Below are positions 1-10,156 of a stretch of DNA of 53,647 nucleotides, piece after piece; positions within the stretch are counted from its first letter, which is position 1, and every line of letters begins with the position of its first letter. The stretch comes from Calothrix membranacea FACHB-236 (GTDB lineage Bacteria; Cyanobacteriota; Cyanobacteriia; Cyanobacteriales; Nostocaceae). Made by a program: the position numbers and the translations under genes. The stretch covers positions 1 through 53,647 of the forward strand of contig NZ_JACJPX010000056.1 in assembly GCF_014696315.1 (NCBI RefSeq). Reading direction: 5' to 3'. The notes under the pieces were generated by a model. The model searched no databases and had not been told where the DNA came from. It saw only the letters and a program-made list of their open reading frames with translations.

Positions 1-160
1 TACTCAACAAAAAAACAGAACAATAATTTTGGAGGGGGTTTGGGGGACGCAACCGTCACCCAATCGGGGGTTTGGGGGAGAATCCCCCAATTGATCTGGC
101 TTTTTTAATAAATGACAAATCAATTGCTAATGAGCTTAACCCAAGCGTATTGGCATATAA
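1..160 (+). repeat. Dispersed G-rich repeat, copy 1
   Basis: This stretch matches 22027-22180 almost base for base (constant offset 22020 from base 31 on; copy 1 is 6 bases longer in its A-rich head). It holds four runs of five G (36-40, 44-48, 66-70, 74-78), a possible hairpin around GACG-CAAC-CGTC, and a perfect 8-bp hairpin TTGGGGGA-GAA-TCCCCCAA at 72-90, followed by a T6 run. It contains no reading frame. It looks like a non-coding, possibly MITE-like, element. The left end may lie outside the window. Confidence 0.85.
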
Positions 161-190
161 ACTTCTTAATTGTGGATATACATAATTGTA

Positions 191-212
191 GAGGCGCACA
201 TCTGTGCGCCTC
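191..212. terminator. GC-rich hairpin downstream of the hlyD-like gene
   Basis: GAGGCGCACA-TC-TGTGCGCCTC is a perfect 10-bp inverted repeat 98 bases past the stop of the minus-strand adaptor gene. There is no T-run on either side, so it is a 3'-end hairpin or a palindromic dispersed repeat rather than a clear intrinsic terminator. Confidence 0.4.
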
Positions 213-309
213 GATGGATGTATTATTTTGTATCTTTCTTAAACATCTCCAAAAGTTGTTAAATCTCACCTCTTTACATTCATTGTGAGAGATGTTTATT
301 AATTCATCA

Positions 310-1893
310 CTAACGCACCTCTTTCAGGCTATCAACTTGTTTGGTGAACAACTCCGTGAATAGACTCATGACTGAGCGTTCTTCACGGACTTTAATATTA
401 GCGGTGATTGACATACCTGACTGTAGCGTGACTGGATGACCTTTAATATTCAAGTATTGTTTATCTAAACTAACTCGTGCCGGAAAGCGATAAAACTGAT
501 GTGTTTGATCTGGGGGTAATGCATCAGAGCCAATACCGATAACTTTTCCCTTAATATCACCAAACTCACTAAAAGGAAAAGAATCAATTCTCACATCAAC
601 GTTCATCCCTTCACGGACAAAACCAATATCTTTGTTAGTAATAAAAACTTCAGCAATATACTTTTCATTCGGGACAATTTGCATTAACTTTTGGGTAGGG
701 TTAGCTACATATCCAGGATATTTCGCTTGCAAATCAAAAATTGTTCCCGCCACCGGAGCGCGCAGTTCTTGATATTTCACATTCAACTGTGTTTGCGAAA
801 TTTTACTAGAAATATCTGCCAAACGCTGTTCGTTGTCCAAAATAACTTTCATGAATTGGGTATCGATTTCAGCAATTCGCTGTTTGTTATCAGATATTTT
901 CTCTAAAATCCCTTTATCTGAAGCAGCCACAGTATTAGTTAACTGCTGCTGACCTTTTTCAATATCAAATTGTAGGCGTTTTTCTTCCTCAGCTAATTGT
1001 GCTATTTCTGCACTGAGATTTTGGACTTGTTGTTGCTGATTAAGATATTGTAGCTGCGAAATGCCACCTTCTTCTGATAGGATTTTGAGTTTATTTAAAA
1101 TCTTTTGCTGAATAGCTAAACTTGATTCAGTATCTAGCTTTTTAACTTTAGTTTGGGAAAGCTGTTTGCGGATTTTTTCAACTTCTAATTGTGCTGCTAA
1201 AGACCTGGATTGTAGTTCTTTTTTAGCAACTGCTAGACGTTGCTGCTCATCATTTCCTAATCCAGCTTCTGTAATTTCTTGCCTTAATTGATTCCGCAGC
1301 AATTCATTTTCCGAAACTAATGCTGCACGACTTTTGAGCAAAAATAAAGTTTCTTGAGGTAAACGACCCCGCAAAAATTCTAACTCTGTTCCTGAAGCAG
1401 TAGTTGCTTCCATCAAACGTCGATATATTTGATTTTCTTGAATTAAAGCAGCACGAATTTTATTTAAAGAATTTAACTCTGCACGAGTAGCGACAGAATC
1501 AAAAGTTAAAAGTAAATCTCCAGCTTTTACTTGTTGACCGTCTTTGACATAAACTGCTTTCACAACCCCATTAATAGGAGCCTGGACTTCTTTATTTGTT
1601 CCTTCAGGTTTTAATTGCCCTGCAGCTGGTACCACTTGTTCAATTTTGGCATAATAAGCCCAACCAATGCCAAAACAGGCTAAACACATCAGTGATATCA
1701 TGATTGTCCGCGACCAAATTGGAGATTGGCGCAGAACCACGGCTTGCTCAAAGTTCGGTTCTTGAAAGTTCAGAGGAGATTGTTTAGGTGTTTTTGTAGT
1801 AGATGTGGCTACGTGTGAGTCTGCAGGTTCTTCGTTGTTATACCTACCGTTGCCATTTCTGTCGCTAAAATTAGTTCCATTAAGTTGAGTCAT
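310..1893 (-). CDS. HlyD-family membrane fusion protein of a type I secretion system
   Basis: The 527-residue protein has a cytoplasmic N-terminus, one membrane segment near residues 64-82, a lipoyl-like half (about 90-135, with APINGVVKAVYVKDGQQVKAGD), a long Gln/Glu/Leu-rich coiled coil (about 140-370), the second lipoyl half (LRAPVAGTIFDLQAKYPG) and a beta-barrel C-terminus. This is the usual order for HlyD-type periplasmic adaptors that link an inner-membrane ABC exporter to an outer-membrane channel. It lies 105 bp downstream of the ABC exporter gene on the same strand, so the two are probably co-transcribed. No TolC-like gene and no obvious substrate gene is in the window. The family call is firm; the cargo is unknown. 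Confidence 0.92.
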   Translation of the reverse strand: MTQLNGTNFSDRNGNGRYNNEEPADSHVATSTTKTPKQSPLNFQEPNFEQAVVLRQSPIWSRTIMISLMCLACFGIGWAYYAKIEQVVPAAGQLKPEGTNKEVQAPINGVVKAVYVKDGQQVKAGDLLLTFDSVATRAELNSLNKIRAALIQENQIYRRLMEATTASGTELEFLRGRLPQETLFLLKSRAALVSENELLRNQLRQEITEAGLGNDEQQRLAVAKKELQSRSLAAQLEVEKIRKQLSQTKVKKLDTESSLAIQQKILNKLKILSEEGGISQLQYLNQQQQVQNLSAEIAQLAEEEKRLQFDIEKGQQQLTNTVAASDKGILEKISDNKQRIAEIDTQFMKVILDNEQRLADISSKISQTQLNVKYQELRAPVAGTIFDLQAKYPGYVANPTQKLMQIVPNEKYIAEVFITNKDIGFVREGMNVDVRIDSFPFSEFGDIKGKVIGIGSDALPPDQTHQFYRFPARVSLDKQYLNIKGHPVTLQSGMSITANIKVREERSVMSLFTELFTKQVDSLKEVR

Positions 1894-1998
1894 AAGTATT
1901 TTAGATTTTGAATTAGTAATTGTTTATTTATTTATTCAGTTACTCACTGAGCAGTTATCAATGATTATTTTGTACCTTGATAACTGCTCATTGCAGAA

Positions 1999-4998
1999 TT
2001 ACAAATTGATTTCTTGCTGCTGATAAAGGTAATGATAATGACCTTTAGCAGCCATTAATTCTTGATGGCTTCCTTGTTCTGTAATTCTGCCGCTATCCAT
2101 GACGATAATTCTATCTGCATGGCTGACGGTAGTTAGGCGGTGAGTAATAAAAAATACTGTACTCCCTTTGAAGTCTTGAGCTAAATTTAGGCAGACTTGT
2201 CGCTCTGTCGGGTAATCGAGAGCGCTGGTTGCTTCATCTAACACTAATAATTTGGGTCGTTGTAAGACCGAACGTGCGATCGCAATTCTTTGTCTTTGTC
2301 CACCGGAAAGCCCTGCACCCCTTTCACCCACACGTGTATTGTAACCGTTAGGTAGACTCATAATAAATTCGTGGGCTACGGCAATGCGTGCTGCTTCGAT
2401 AATTTCTTCGGTGCTTGCATCGGGATTAGTCAAAGCAATGTTTTCTTGAACTGTACCATCAAACAACAAAGGATCTTGGGGAACTACACCCATTTGTCGC
2501 CGCAGTGAATAAAGTTCAACTTTGCCAATATCATAACCATCTATTAAAATCCGGCCAGACTCAGCATCATAAAGTCTCAGGAGTAATTTCATCATGGTAC
2601 TTTTACCAGATCCACTCTGACCGACAATGCCGACAAATTCTCCCGCCGGAATTTCTACACTTACATTAGAAAGTTGTAGAGGGCCACTAGGTGCAAAGCG
2701 GAAGGAAACATTTTCATATTTCACTGCTCCCACAATTGCAGGTAAGGGAATATTTTGACGATTGCTTTCGGCTTCTTCCGGTGTATCGACAATATCGCTT
2801 AATCGCTCTAAAGATAAAGCTGTTTCTTGGAAGCTTTGCCAAAGTTGAGCCAAGCGTAAAATGGGACTAGTAACGTAACCGGAGATAATTCTAAAGGCGA
2901 TTAATTCCCCTAAAGTTAATTCTTGTTTCAGTACTAAATAGGCTCCCACCCACAATACTAGTAAACTACTCAATTTATTGAGAAAATTACTAGTTGAGTT
3001 AGCCAGAGTAGAAGTCACAACAGTTTTAAACCCAGCAGCCACATATCGAGCATAGCGCTCTTGCCAGGAAAAGCGCGATCGCAATTCGATATTTTGTGCT
3101 TTTACTGTTTGAATCCCAGACATCACCTCAACTAAATAAGATTGAGTTTCGGAGTTGCGTTCGGCTTTGCTCCGTAGCTGTCTGCTGACTGTGGGAGAGG
3201 CAATTAAGGTAATAATTACGAAGACGGGAATTGTACCTAAACCCACGAGTGTAAGTTGCCAACTGTAAAACAGCATCACGATGATATAAACCACCGAAAA
3301 TACTGCATCTAACCCCACTGTTAAAGCCGTACCTGTGAGAAATTGTCGAATATTTTCTAGCTCGTTGATCCGCGTTGACAATTCCCCCACTGGCCGCTTT
3401 TCAAAATAGCGTAGTGGTAGGCGGAGTAGGTGGTCAATAATTTGTGACCCCAAACTCATATCAATCCGGTTGGTAGTATCAACAAATAAGTAAGTCCGTA
3501 ATGTGGTGAGGACTGCCTCAAATATGCCTACTACCAATAGTAATACACCCAAAACATTCAGCGTGCTAATACTATTTTGCACAATTACTTTATCAATAAT
3601 TAGCTGAATAACCAGTGGGTTAGCTAAGGCTGCTAATTGGACAAAAAAGGAAGCAATAAAAACTTCTATGAGTACACGACGGTGGCGTGACAAATAGGGA
3701 ATAAACCACCGTAAACCAAAGCGTTCTTGAGGCGTTTCTTTAGTGGTGGAAACTAGTAATATCCGCACCTGAGGCGGCATATTATTGGCATCAACTTCTA
3801 ATTTAGCTACTAGTTCCGCTGGTTTGCAGCGTACGATGCCTTGATTAGGTACACCCACAACTGCGCTATTGGCATCAGCTGCATATAAAACAGCATAATT
3901 TTCGCCATAGCGAATTAATGCTGGTGTGGGAATGCGAGTGATTGAGGTAGCAGGTATATCTACCAGATGCACTTTGAGCCCAATTAACTCTGATAAGTAA
4001 GCACACACTTGAAACGAGATATTACCCTGTCGTTTCATTTGCTCAGTTAAAATCCGCCGCACTACTTCTTTGCGAAACGGAATTTGCAAGTGCTTTGAGA
4101 GCATTTGAAAACAGGCAAAAGTAGAGTTTAATTCGCCATTACCACGGAAAAATGGGTATTTTTGGTGTTTTTTGTTACCTTTTGACGTATTGGCTGGTGG
4201 ATATTCTTCTTCTGTAGCGTAAGGAATATCTAATTCATCAGCAATTTGGGCTTGGCTATCCCTTACTTGAATCTGTACTGGTTCATTCTCTTGCACAAAG
4301 AATAAATCAGATGGCGCTAGACCAATCAAACGAACGGAGTTTGGCCCTTGAACTTCAATTATGCCGCCATTATTAACTTCTAAGCGCAAACCATTAGTGA
4401 AATTTTTGATTGTACCGCCACCACTAACAAACCAAATACTATTACTATCAAGTTGGCTGAGTGAGCTTCTCCCTGGATTCAAGTAATGTACTTTTGCTTG
4501 TGGTAAAGCTTGTTCTGAAAGTTCTTTGAGATTGGCACTAGCTAAAGCTTGCTTTTCTAATTCCCATCCCACGACATCAAAAACTTCTATGATATGAGGT
4601 CGGTTTTTACGAACATGAGCAAAGGTGGGGTAGGAAGAGAGTAGGCGTAAATATTCAACTACACTTAGAGTTAAACATACTACTTCTGTGGAAGCGATCG
4701 CTGTCTCACATCCCTGTTGGCGCAAAAAGCCAATTTCACCCAAAATCTCTCCAGGTTGCAATAGCTTTAAGGTTACTGGCATTTGCGTCTGGGGGTCGTA
4801 TCCCAACAGCCGCACTTGTCCTTCATAAATAATTGTTATTTTTTCCGGAATTATTTCTTTACCGATAATTTTTTGGCCTATGCGGTAGCGCCAAGCTTGC
4901 AGTTGTGGCGATACATTGGCAAGTTCTTCATCAGGTAGTTGGTCAAATCCTTCAATAGAACCAAGAAATTCTTGAAAAGAGTTTTTAATATATGTCAT
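1999..4998 (-). CDS. Type I secretion ABC exporter with N-terminal cNMP-like and degenerate C39-like domains
   Basis: The 999-residue protein reads: a cyclic-nucleotide-binding-like fold (about 10-125, with PGEILGEIGFL), a linker, a C39-like domain (about 288-415), a six-helix ABC membrane domain (about 440-740), and an ATPase domain with Walker A GQSGSGKST (Lys about 799), signature LSGGQRQR, Walker B LLVLDEATSALD and H-loop THR. In the C39-like domain the usual catalytic Cys position reads Ser292, the His position Asn367 and the Asp-Pro motif Val-Pro, so it should bind substrate without cleaving it, like the HlyB CLD. The cNMP pocket has ETA where the phosphate-binding Arg-Thr/Ser-Ala is usual, so cAMP binding is doubtful. 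It pairs with the HlyD gene downstream. HetC-like exporters are an alternative family placement, but HetC is not usually followed by hlyD. Confidence 0.9.
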   Translation of the reverse strand: MTYIKNSFQEFLGSIEGFDQLPDEELANVSPQLQAWRYRIGQKIIGKEIIPEKITIIYEGQVRLLGYDPQTQMPVTLKLLQPGEILGEIGFLRQQGCETAIASTEVVCLTLSVVEYLRLLSSYPTFAHVRKNRPHIIEVFDVVGWELEKQALASANLKELSEQALPQAKVHYLNPGRSSLSQLDSNSIWFVSGGGTIKNFTNGLRLEVNNGGIIEVQGPNSVRLIGLAPSDLFFVQENEPVQIQVRDSQAQIADELDIPYATEEEYPPANTSKGNKKHQKYPFFRGNGELNSTFACFQMLSKHLQIPFRKEVVRRILTEQMKRQGNISFQVCAYLSELIGLKVHLVDIPATSITRIPTPALIRYGENYAVLYAADANSAVVGVPNQGIVRCKPAELVAKLEVDANNMPPQVRILLVSTTKETPQERFGLRWFIPYLSRHRRVLIEVFIASFFVQLAALANPLVIQLIIDKVIVQNSISTLNVLGVLLLVVGIFEAVLTTLRTYLFVDTTNRIDMSLGSQIIDHLLRLPLRYFEKRPVGELSTRINELENIRQFLTGTALTVGLDAVFSVVYIIVMLFYSWQLTLVGLGTIPVFVIITLIASPTVSRQLRSKAERNSETQSYLVEVMSGIQTVKAQNIELRSRFSWQERYARYVAAGFKTVVTSTLANSTSNFLNKLSSLLVLWVGAYLVLKQELTLGELIAFRIISGYVTSPILRLAQLWQSFQETALSLERLSDIVDTPEEAESNRQNIPLPAIVGAVKYENVSFRFAPSGPLQLSNVSVEIPAGEFVGIVGQSGSGKSTMMKLLLRLYDAESGRILIDGYDIGKVELYSLRRQMGVVPQDPLLFDGTVQENIALTNPDASTEEIIEAARIAVAHEFIMSLPNGYNTRVGERGAGLSGGQRQRIAIARSVLQRPKLLVLDEATSALDYPTERQVCLNLAQDFKGSTVFFITHRLTTVSHADRIIVMDSGRITEQGSHQELMAAKGHYHYLYQQQEINL

Positions 4999-6655
4999 GC
5001 CTACTTCTGGTAATCAGCTTTAAATATATGTATTGCTTGTTGGTTATTAGCTAGTGGTATTGGTTACTCAGTCATAGGATAGTGTCCGATGACATAGTAC
5101 ACATTATCCGGCTTAAAAGTTATTTTGATTGCGAAGTTTTACTTCATATAGTTGCTATATCTGCCATTTTGAGTATTGGTCTGCTAATTCTATACAGTGA
5201 TTTGTGCTTGCAGTCAACTTGGTATAACTCATTTATTCAGGAACAGCTAGCACTATCAGTGAGCTAAATGTGCAAATCAGAAATTTTTTTGAACACATGC
5301 TTGCAATCGCATCTCCTCAGAAGAGATTTATTACAAATACCATTGTGTTTGAGCCAAAGCTAATACTTGGTAGCATGGCTGGCTTGAGATGGCAGTGCTA
5401 ACTTTGGGTATTGAAGTTGTGCAACCACCTCTATAAGCAGTAAGGGAAACACTCTTGCTGCTCGCACCTGACTCTTTATTTGCAGAACTGCGATCATATC
5501 AATTGCTAGGGTTGCCACTATTAGGCTTGCCTTAAGATAGTAGTAAAAGATTTAGAAAAGTTTGTTAGTTGGTTAAGCTTTTACCATCAGCAAATGGCAA
5601 CAATAAATTGCCAATTGCTTTGAGGGATACTATAAAAACCAACCGCTACCGTCAGCCATATTCTTCGTCACTGTTATATTGCAACCTTCCCCATTCATTC
5701 CTTCACTCGGAATTTAAATTTTAGCTAGAGGTAATTAACCTATTGGCTATCCGATTGAGACTAAAGTCTGAATATAGACTAGTGTCCCAACAGGGCTGAG
5801 GAATGAAATACATACCATACTTTGGTTGTAAAATAGTAATTATACACAAATAAAGTTTAAATTACTATTTACAAAATAGATAATTTTTATACAAAAAATT
5901 ATATTGCTATTGAGATAAATAAAGAAACTCCAGATTCGCTCTCAGTCATTCTGGAGTTCTCTGGAGTGGTTACAGATGCTTAATACGAATCAATTTTTAC
6001 TTTGTTAGTGCTTAATGTCTTTAGGGTATATACCGAAATATGAGCCTAAGCGTTGCTAAAGATTTTCAGAGCAAGTCGGCGGAAAGCTTGATCTCTTCGT
6101 CATCTGCAGGCTGGGAGCATAGAGAATTAGCCTGTTCCCCATACCTAACAATGAGATAAAACTTTTCATATATGCAATATTTCTTTATAATTATGGACTA
6201 ATATGTGTGCAAGCTTAATCATAAGTTCCGGTGACATTACAGGGAACTGCCAACAAAACAATATTCCCTGTTTCTAGCTCAAGTTCTGTTGAGAATAACA
6301 AATTCAAGTACGAATCTTCATCAAAAATAAAACTAGGGGTTGTGAGTTAATTAAGTTTTGGCTTTCTACCCACCCATGTTAGGGAATTGAAATTACTTAG
6401 GCATTTTGCAGAAAAATTTTTTCATAGAAATTTCCCCAGTATTTTTGCGGAAAATAGGGAAATTTGCTAGATAAATCTGAGCCTCATAGTAGTTTAATCT
6501 CTGCATTTTGGAGCTGGCATCAGTAATTTAACTTAAAAAATATAGCTTTTAAAAATCAGATGAATTAACTGAATTGTATCTACTATTTAGTGAAGAATTA
6601 GAGTATTTATAGAATAAGGAAACCTGTAAATTTAAGTACTGAATGATACTGTGTC
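4999..6655. other. Long gene-poor spacer (1.66 kb)
   Basis: I find no convincing gene here. A 61-codon GTG frame at 5082-5267 has one hydrophobic stretch but no recognisable ribosome site. The region is AT-rich and holds several inverted repeats: AGACT-AA-AGTCT at 5758-5769, an 11-bp pair at 5831-5841/5860-5870, a 9-bp pair AACTCCAGA/TCTGGAGTT at 5926-5934/5950-5958, and AAATTTCCC/GGGAAATTT at 6428-6436/6457-6465. The ends must hold the promoters of the secretion operon (left) and the DUF928 gene (right). A non-coding RNA is possible but not shown. Confidence 0.6.
5926..5958. repeat. 9-bp inverted repeat with 15-nt loop in the spacer
   Basis: AACTCCAGA at 5926-5934 pairs perfectly with TCTGGAGTT at 5950-5958. 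No U-tract follows, and another CTGGAGT occurs immediately downstream at 5961. It could be a structured RNA element or protein site; no known RNA family was recognised. Confidence 0.4.
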
Positions 6656-7390
6656 ATGCTAGAAAAAACTTTTAAAACCAGGGCATTTACTGTTATCTCT
6701 TTGGCATTGCTATTGACATGCTCTTGGGCGATGCCTAAGCAAGCACTTGCAAGTTCTGAAGAGAAGCCAAGAGAGGGTTTACCTGGACGCAGAGTTGGAG
6801 GTGGAACACGTGGACAGTGTTTTAGTAGTGTTGGGCGGTTAATGGCTTTGGTGCCAGAAAACAATTTGGGATTTACTAAAAAAGCTTATCCAAATATTTT
6901 GTTCTATTTACCACCAACCTCAACATCAGCAATGGTGGAGTTTGTATTACAAGATGAAAGTCGTCAATCAGTGTATGAGACAACTTTTACTAAAAGCAGT
7001 GCTGGAGGAGTTATCAATTTTAGCTTGCCTGAATCTACATCCTTACCTCCACTTGCTATCAATAAAAAATATAATTGGTATGTCTCACTAATTTGCAATC
7101 CAGAGAATAGAGCCAATGATATTGTGGTGCATGGATGGATTCAAAGAGTAGAACTAGACTCAAACTTAACTAAAAAATTAGAACAAACAACATCACCTTT
7201 AGGACGTGTTGCTCTTTATGCCCAAGCTGGACTTTGGCAAGATGCATTAGCGACATTAGCAGAACTGCGATCTACCCAACCCAATGATTCTAAACTTGCT
7301 GTCAATTGGACACAGCTATTAAAAACAGAGAATTTAGATGCGATCGCCCGGGAGCCTTTCTTGGAGATCCAAATCCCCAACAGCCCCTAG
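6656..7390 (+). CDS. DUF928 domain protein, exported
   Basis: A 244-residue protein with a signal peptide (hydrophobic stretch about 11-30, likely cleavage after SWAMPKQALA) followed by GLPGRRVGGGTRG and a domain typical of cyanobacterial DUF928 proteins (ALVPENNLGFT, PTILFYLP-like, NYVWYVSLIC-like segments). Its C-terminus has a short helical part. In many cyanobacteria DUF928 genes sit next to a CHASE2-domain gene, as here (161 bp spacing, same strand), which suggests a shared periplasmic function, but no biochemical role is established that I know of. The ATG at 6656 fits the signal peptide. An overlapping minus-strand frame is a shadow. Confidence 0.85.
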   Translation: MLEKTFKTRAFTVISLALLLTCSWAMPKQALASSEEKPREGLPGRRVGGGTRGQCFSSVGRLMALVPENNLGFTKKAYPNILFYLPPTSTSAMVEFVLQDESRQSVYETTFTKSSAGGVINFSLPESTSLPPLAINKKYNWYVSLICNPENRANDIVVHGWIQRVELDSNLTKKLEQTTSPLGRVALYAQAGLWQDALATLAELRSTQPNDSKLAVNWTQLLKTENLDAIAREPFLEIQIPNSP

Positions 7391-7551
7391 CTACTATCAA
7401 GCATTTTTCTTACCCCGCACCAAAGTTGAAAAAATCTTTCTTGCCAGACGATCTAAAACATAGATAAGATCTGGCAGATAAAAATTTAAGTAGTCTTTTA
7501 CTCAACTCTTTATCTATTGTCAAAAGCCAACTCTATCAATCTACAGTTTTT

Positions 7552-10107
7552 GTGATTGCTAAATACTCCCAGAAGTTTTGGTCAATAGTATCTTTAATTA
7601 CTAAGTATAATCGTCATCAGCTCAACCCATCCATTACCACACTGAGTTTAAAGCAATCAGTTTTCATTGCTAGTATCCTGATTACGGCAGTAGTCATGGG
7701 TGTAAGACAACTGGGTTGGTTGCAGCTTCTAGAATTGGTTAGCTATGACCAAATGGTGCGCCTTCAACCGGATGCTGATTATAATCCACGGCTATTGGTG
7801 GTAACAATCACAGAAGCTGATATTAAAAACCAGAAACATTGGCCTTTATCTGATAGCGCTCTGGCTCAACTATTAGCTAAGCTACAACAAGCTCAGCCTA
7901 GAGCTATTGGTTTAGATCTCTATCGTAATATTCCCCAGCCTCCAGGTCGTGAAATGCTGATGCAGCAACTTCAGGCTCCTAATATAATTACTATTAATTA
8001 TCTTGGGGATAAAGATGCTGAAGAGGTATCCCCTATTTCCGGTTTATCCCCAGAACAAATTGGCTTTAACGACTTTGTGCTTGATCCAGATGGAGTTGTT
8101 CGGCGCAACTTAATTTATGCCCAGCAAGGTGAGAAAAAGTTCTACTCCTTCTCTTTGCAGTTGAGCCTCAAATACCTTGCCCAGCAGGGAATTACTCTGA
8201 AAGTGAAATCTCAGGCACTATTGTTAGGTAATTCTGTCTTCCCTACGTTAAATCATAATTCGGGTGGGTATCACAATATTGATAATGCAGGCTATCAAGT
8301 GATGCTCTCTTATCATTCACCTGATCTCATCGCGCGACAGGTGTCATTAACGCAAGTACTGCAAGATGAATTTGACCCTAACTGGGTTAAAGACAAGATA
8401 GTACTGATTGGGACAACAGCCCCTAGCGTAAAAGATTTGTTTTTTACTCCTTACAGTGCTGCTAAACCTGCAAACCCAGGTCTACCTGGGGTTTTGCTTC
8501 ATGCTCAATTGGTCAGCCAAATCCTCAATACAACCTTAGAGCAACAACCCATATTTTGGTTTTGGCCAGAATGGGCAGAAGTTCTGTGGGTATGGGCTTG
8601 GGCTTTGCTTGGTGGTGTACTTGCATGGCGACTTCGCCATCCCTTGTCTTTAGGGGTAGCCGGAGTAATTTGTTTGGGTGCTCTAGTGACTATTTGCTTT
8701 GGTATTTTCACTCAAGCAGGCTGGATACCCTTGGTTGCACCAATGTTGGCATTAGCGATCGCTACTGGCACTGTTCTTGCCTATAAGTTATTACACAATA
8801 CATTGCATGACCCTCTCACTGACCTCCCCAATCGCAGTTTGTTTTTGATGCAATTGGAACGGGTGATTGCTGAAACGAAACTATTCCAAAACTCACGATT
8901 TGCCCTTCTGTTTTTGGGGATTGACCGCTTCAAGTTTATTAATGAAAGTTTCGGTCACCAATTTGGCGATCAATTTTTAGTGAATGTCACTCAAAGATTA
9001 AAAACCTGTTTAGGGAACAGGGGAATATTAGCACGCGTTGGTGGTGATGAGTTTGCTATCTTACTGAAAAATATCAATGATACTAGTGAAGTGACTGCTA
9101 TTGCCGACCAGCTACAACAGGAAATGTTCTTATCCTTTAAGAACAACGGACAAGAAATATTTACTAGCATCAGTATTGGTATAGCCTTAAATCAGAGCGA
9201 ACTCGATTATGAACCAATAGCTTTGTTGCGAGATGCCCATACAGCTATGTATCGCGCTAAAGATTTGGGTAAAGGCCGTCATGAAGTCTTTGCTACAGGT
9301 ATGCATACCCAAATTGTGAAGCGCTTTCAGTTAGAAATTGACCTGCACCGAGCTATTGAACAGGAGGAATTTGAACTTTACTATCAGTCAATAGTTTCTT
9401 TAAGCACAGGCAAAATAGTTGGGTTTGAAGCACTTGTGAGGTGGAACAATCCTCAATATGGCTTTGTCTCACCAGCAGAGTTCATTCCTGTAGCTGAAGA
9501 AACAGGCCTGATTATTCCTTTAGGTAAGTGGATTTTGCACGCAGCCTGTCAACAATTGTCTGTTTGGCATGCCCAATTTCTCACAAATCCGCCATTGATG
9601 ATGAGCATTAACCTCTCGGGGCATCAGTTGGCTCAATGTGATTTGGTCGAATACATTGCACAAAATCTCCAAGAGACAGGATTAAATGGAGAAAGTTTAA
9701 AATTAGAAATTACTGAAACCGTAGCAATGGATGATGTTGAAGCAGCAATTAGCATTATGCTACGACTGAGAACTTTAAATCTCAGATTAAGTATTGATGA
9801 TTTTGGTACGGGCTATTCTTCTTTAAGTTATTTACATCGTTTCCCTGTTAATACATTGAAAATAGATCGTTCTTTTGTCAGCCGCATGGAAGATACTGAC
9901 GAAGATGCTGCGATCGTCCAAACCATTATCATGTTGAGTCATGCATTGGGTATGGATGTAGTTGCAGAAGGTGTGGAAACTTCTGCACAGCAAGCGAAAT
10001 TGCAAAGCCTGGGTTGTGAGTATGGTCAGGGCTATTTCTTTTCTAAGCCTGTAGACAGCAAAACTGCAACTACACTACTAGATAGCCAATTCAATAATCA
10101 GCAATAA
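7552..10107 (+). CDS. CHASE2-GGDEF-EAL cyclic-di-GMP signalling protein
   Basis: The 851-residue membrane protein starts with GTG. It has a first membrane segment at about 37-55, a periplasmic CHASE2 sensor domain (about 60-325), three membrane segments (about 335-420), a GGDEF domain with an intact GGDEF motif (about 497) and an EAL domain with FEALVRW (about 625), EITET, DDFGTGYSS and VAEGVET. All main catalytic residues of the EAL phosphodiesterase are visible. The GGDEF motif is intact, but the RxxD inhibitory site normally just upstream is not evident. It could make or degrade c-di-GMP; the net direction cannot be read from sequence. It follows the DUF928 gene and ends at a strong terminator. 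Confidence 0.93.
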   Translation: MIAKYSQKFWSIVSLITKYNRHQLNPSITTLSLKQSVFIASILITAVVMGVRQLGWLQLLELVSYDQMVRLQPDADYNPRLLVVTITEADIKNQKHWPLSDSALAQLLAKLQQAQPRAIGLDLYRNIPQPPGREMLMQQLQAPNIITINYLGDKDAEEVSPISGLSPEQIGFNDFVLDPDGVVRRNLIYAQQGEKKFYSFSLQLSLKYLAQQGITLKVKSQALLLGNSVFPTLNHNSGGYHNIDNAGYQVMLSYHSPDLIARQVSLTQVLQDEFDPNWVKDKIVLIGTTAPSVKDLFFTPYSAAKPANPGLPGVLLHAQLVSQILNTTLEQQPIFWFWPEWAEVLWVWAWALLGGVLAWRLRHPLSLGVAGVICLGALVTICFGIFTQAGWIPLVAPMLALAIATGTVLAYKLLHNTLHDPLTDLPNRSLFLMQLERVIAETKLFQNSRFALLFLGIDRFKFINESFGHQFGDQFLVNVTQRLKTCLGNRGILARVGGDEFAILLKNINDTSEVTAIADQLQQEMFLSFKNNGQEIFTSISIGIALNQSELDYEPIALLRDAHTAMYRAKDLGKGRHEVFATGMHTQIVKRFQLEIDLHRAIEQEEFELYYQSIVSLSTGKIVGFEALVRWNNPQYGFVSPAEFIPVAEETGLIIPLGKWILHAACQQLSVWHAQFLTNPPLMMSINLSGHQLAQCDLVEYIAQNLQETGLNGESLKLEITETVAMDDVEAAISIMLRLRTLNLRLSIDDFGTGYSSLSYLHRFPVNTLKIDRSFVSRMEDTDEDAAIVQTIIMLSHALGMDVVAEGVETSAQQAKLQSLGCEYGQGYFFSKPVDSKTATTLLDSQFNNQQ

Positions 10108-10138
10108 AAAAGCGCCTCCAAAATGGAGGCGCTTTTTT
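10106..10138. terminator. Bidirectional intrinsic terminator between the GGDEF-EAL gene and psbA
   Basis: The perfect stem AGCGCCTCCA/TGGAGGCGCT (10111-10120/10124-10133) has a 3-base AAA loop, with an A-run on the left and T6 on the right. It serves both convergent genes, which end at 10107 and 10157. Confidence 0.93.
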
Positions 10139-10156
10139 ATTTAGCTAAAGCTTATA

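Noticed and set aside
5082-5267. 61-codon GTG frame with a hydrophobic stretch
   Set aside because: No ribosome site, no family motif, AT-rich spacer composition.
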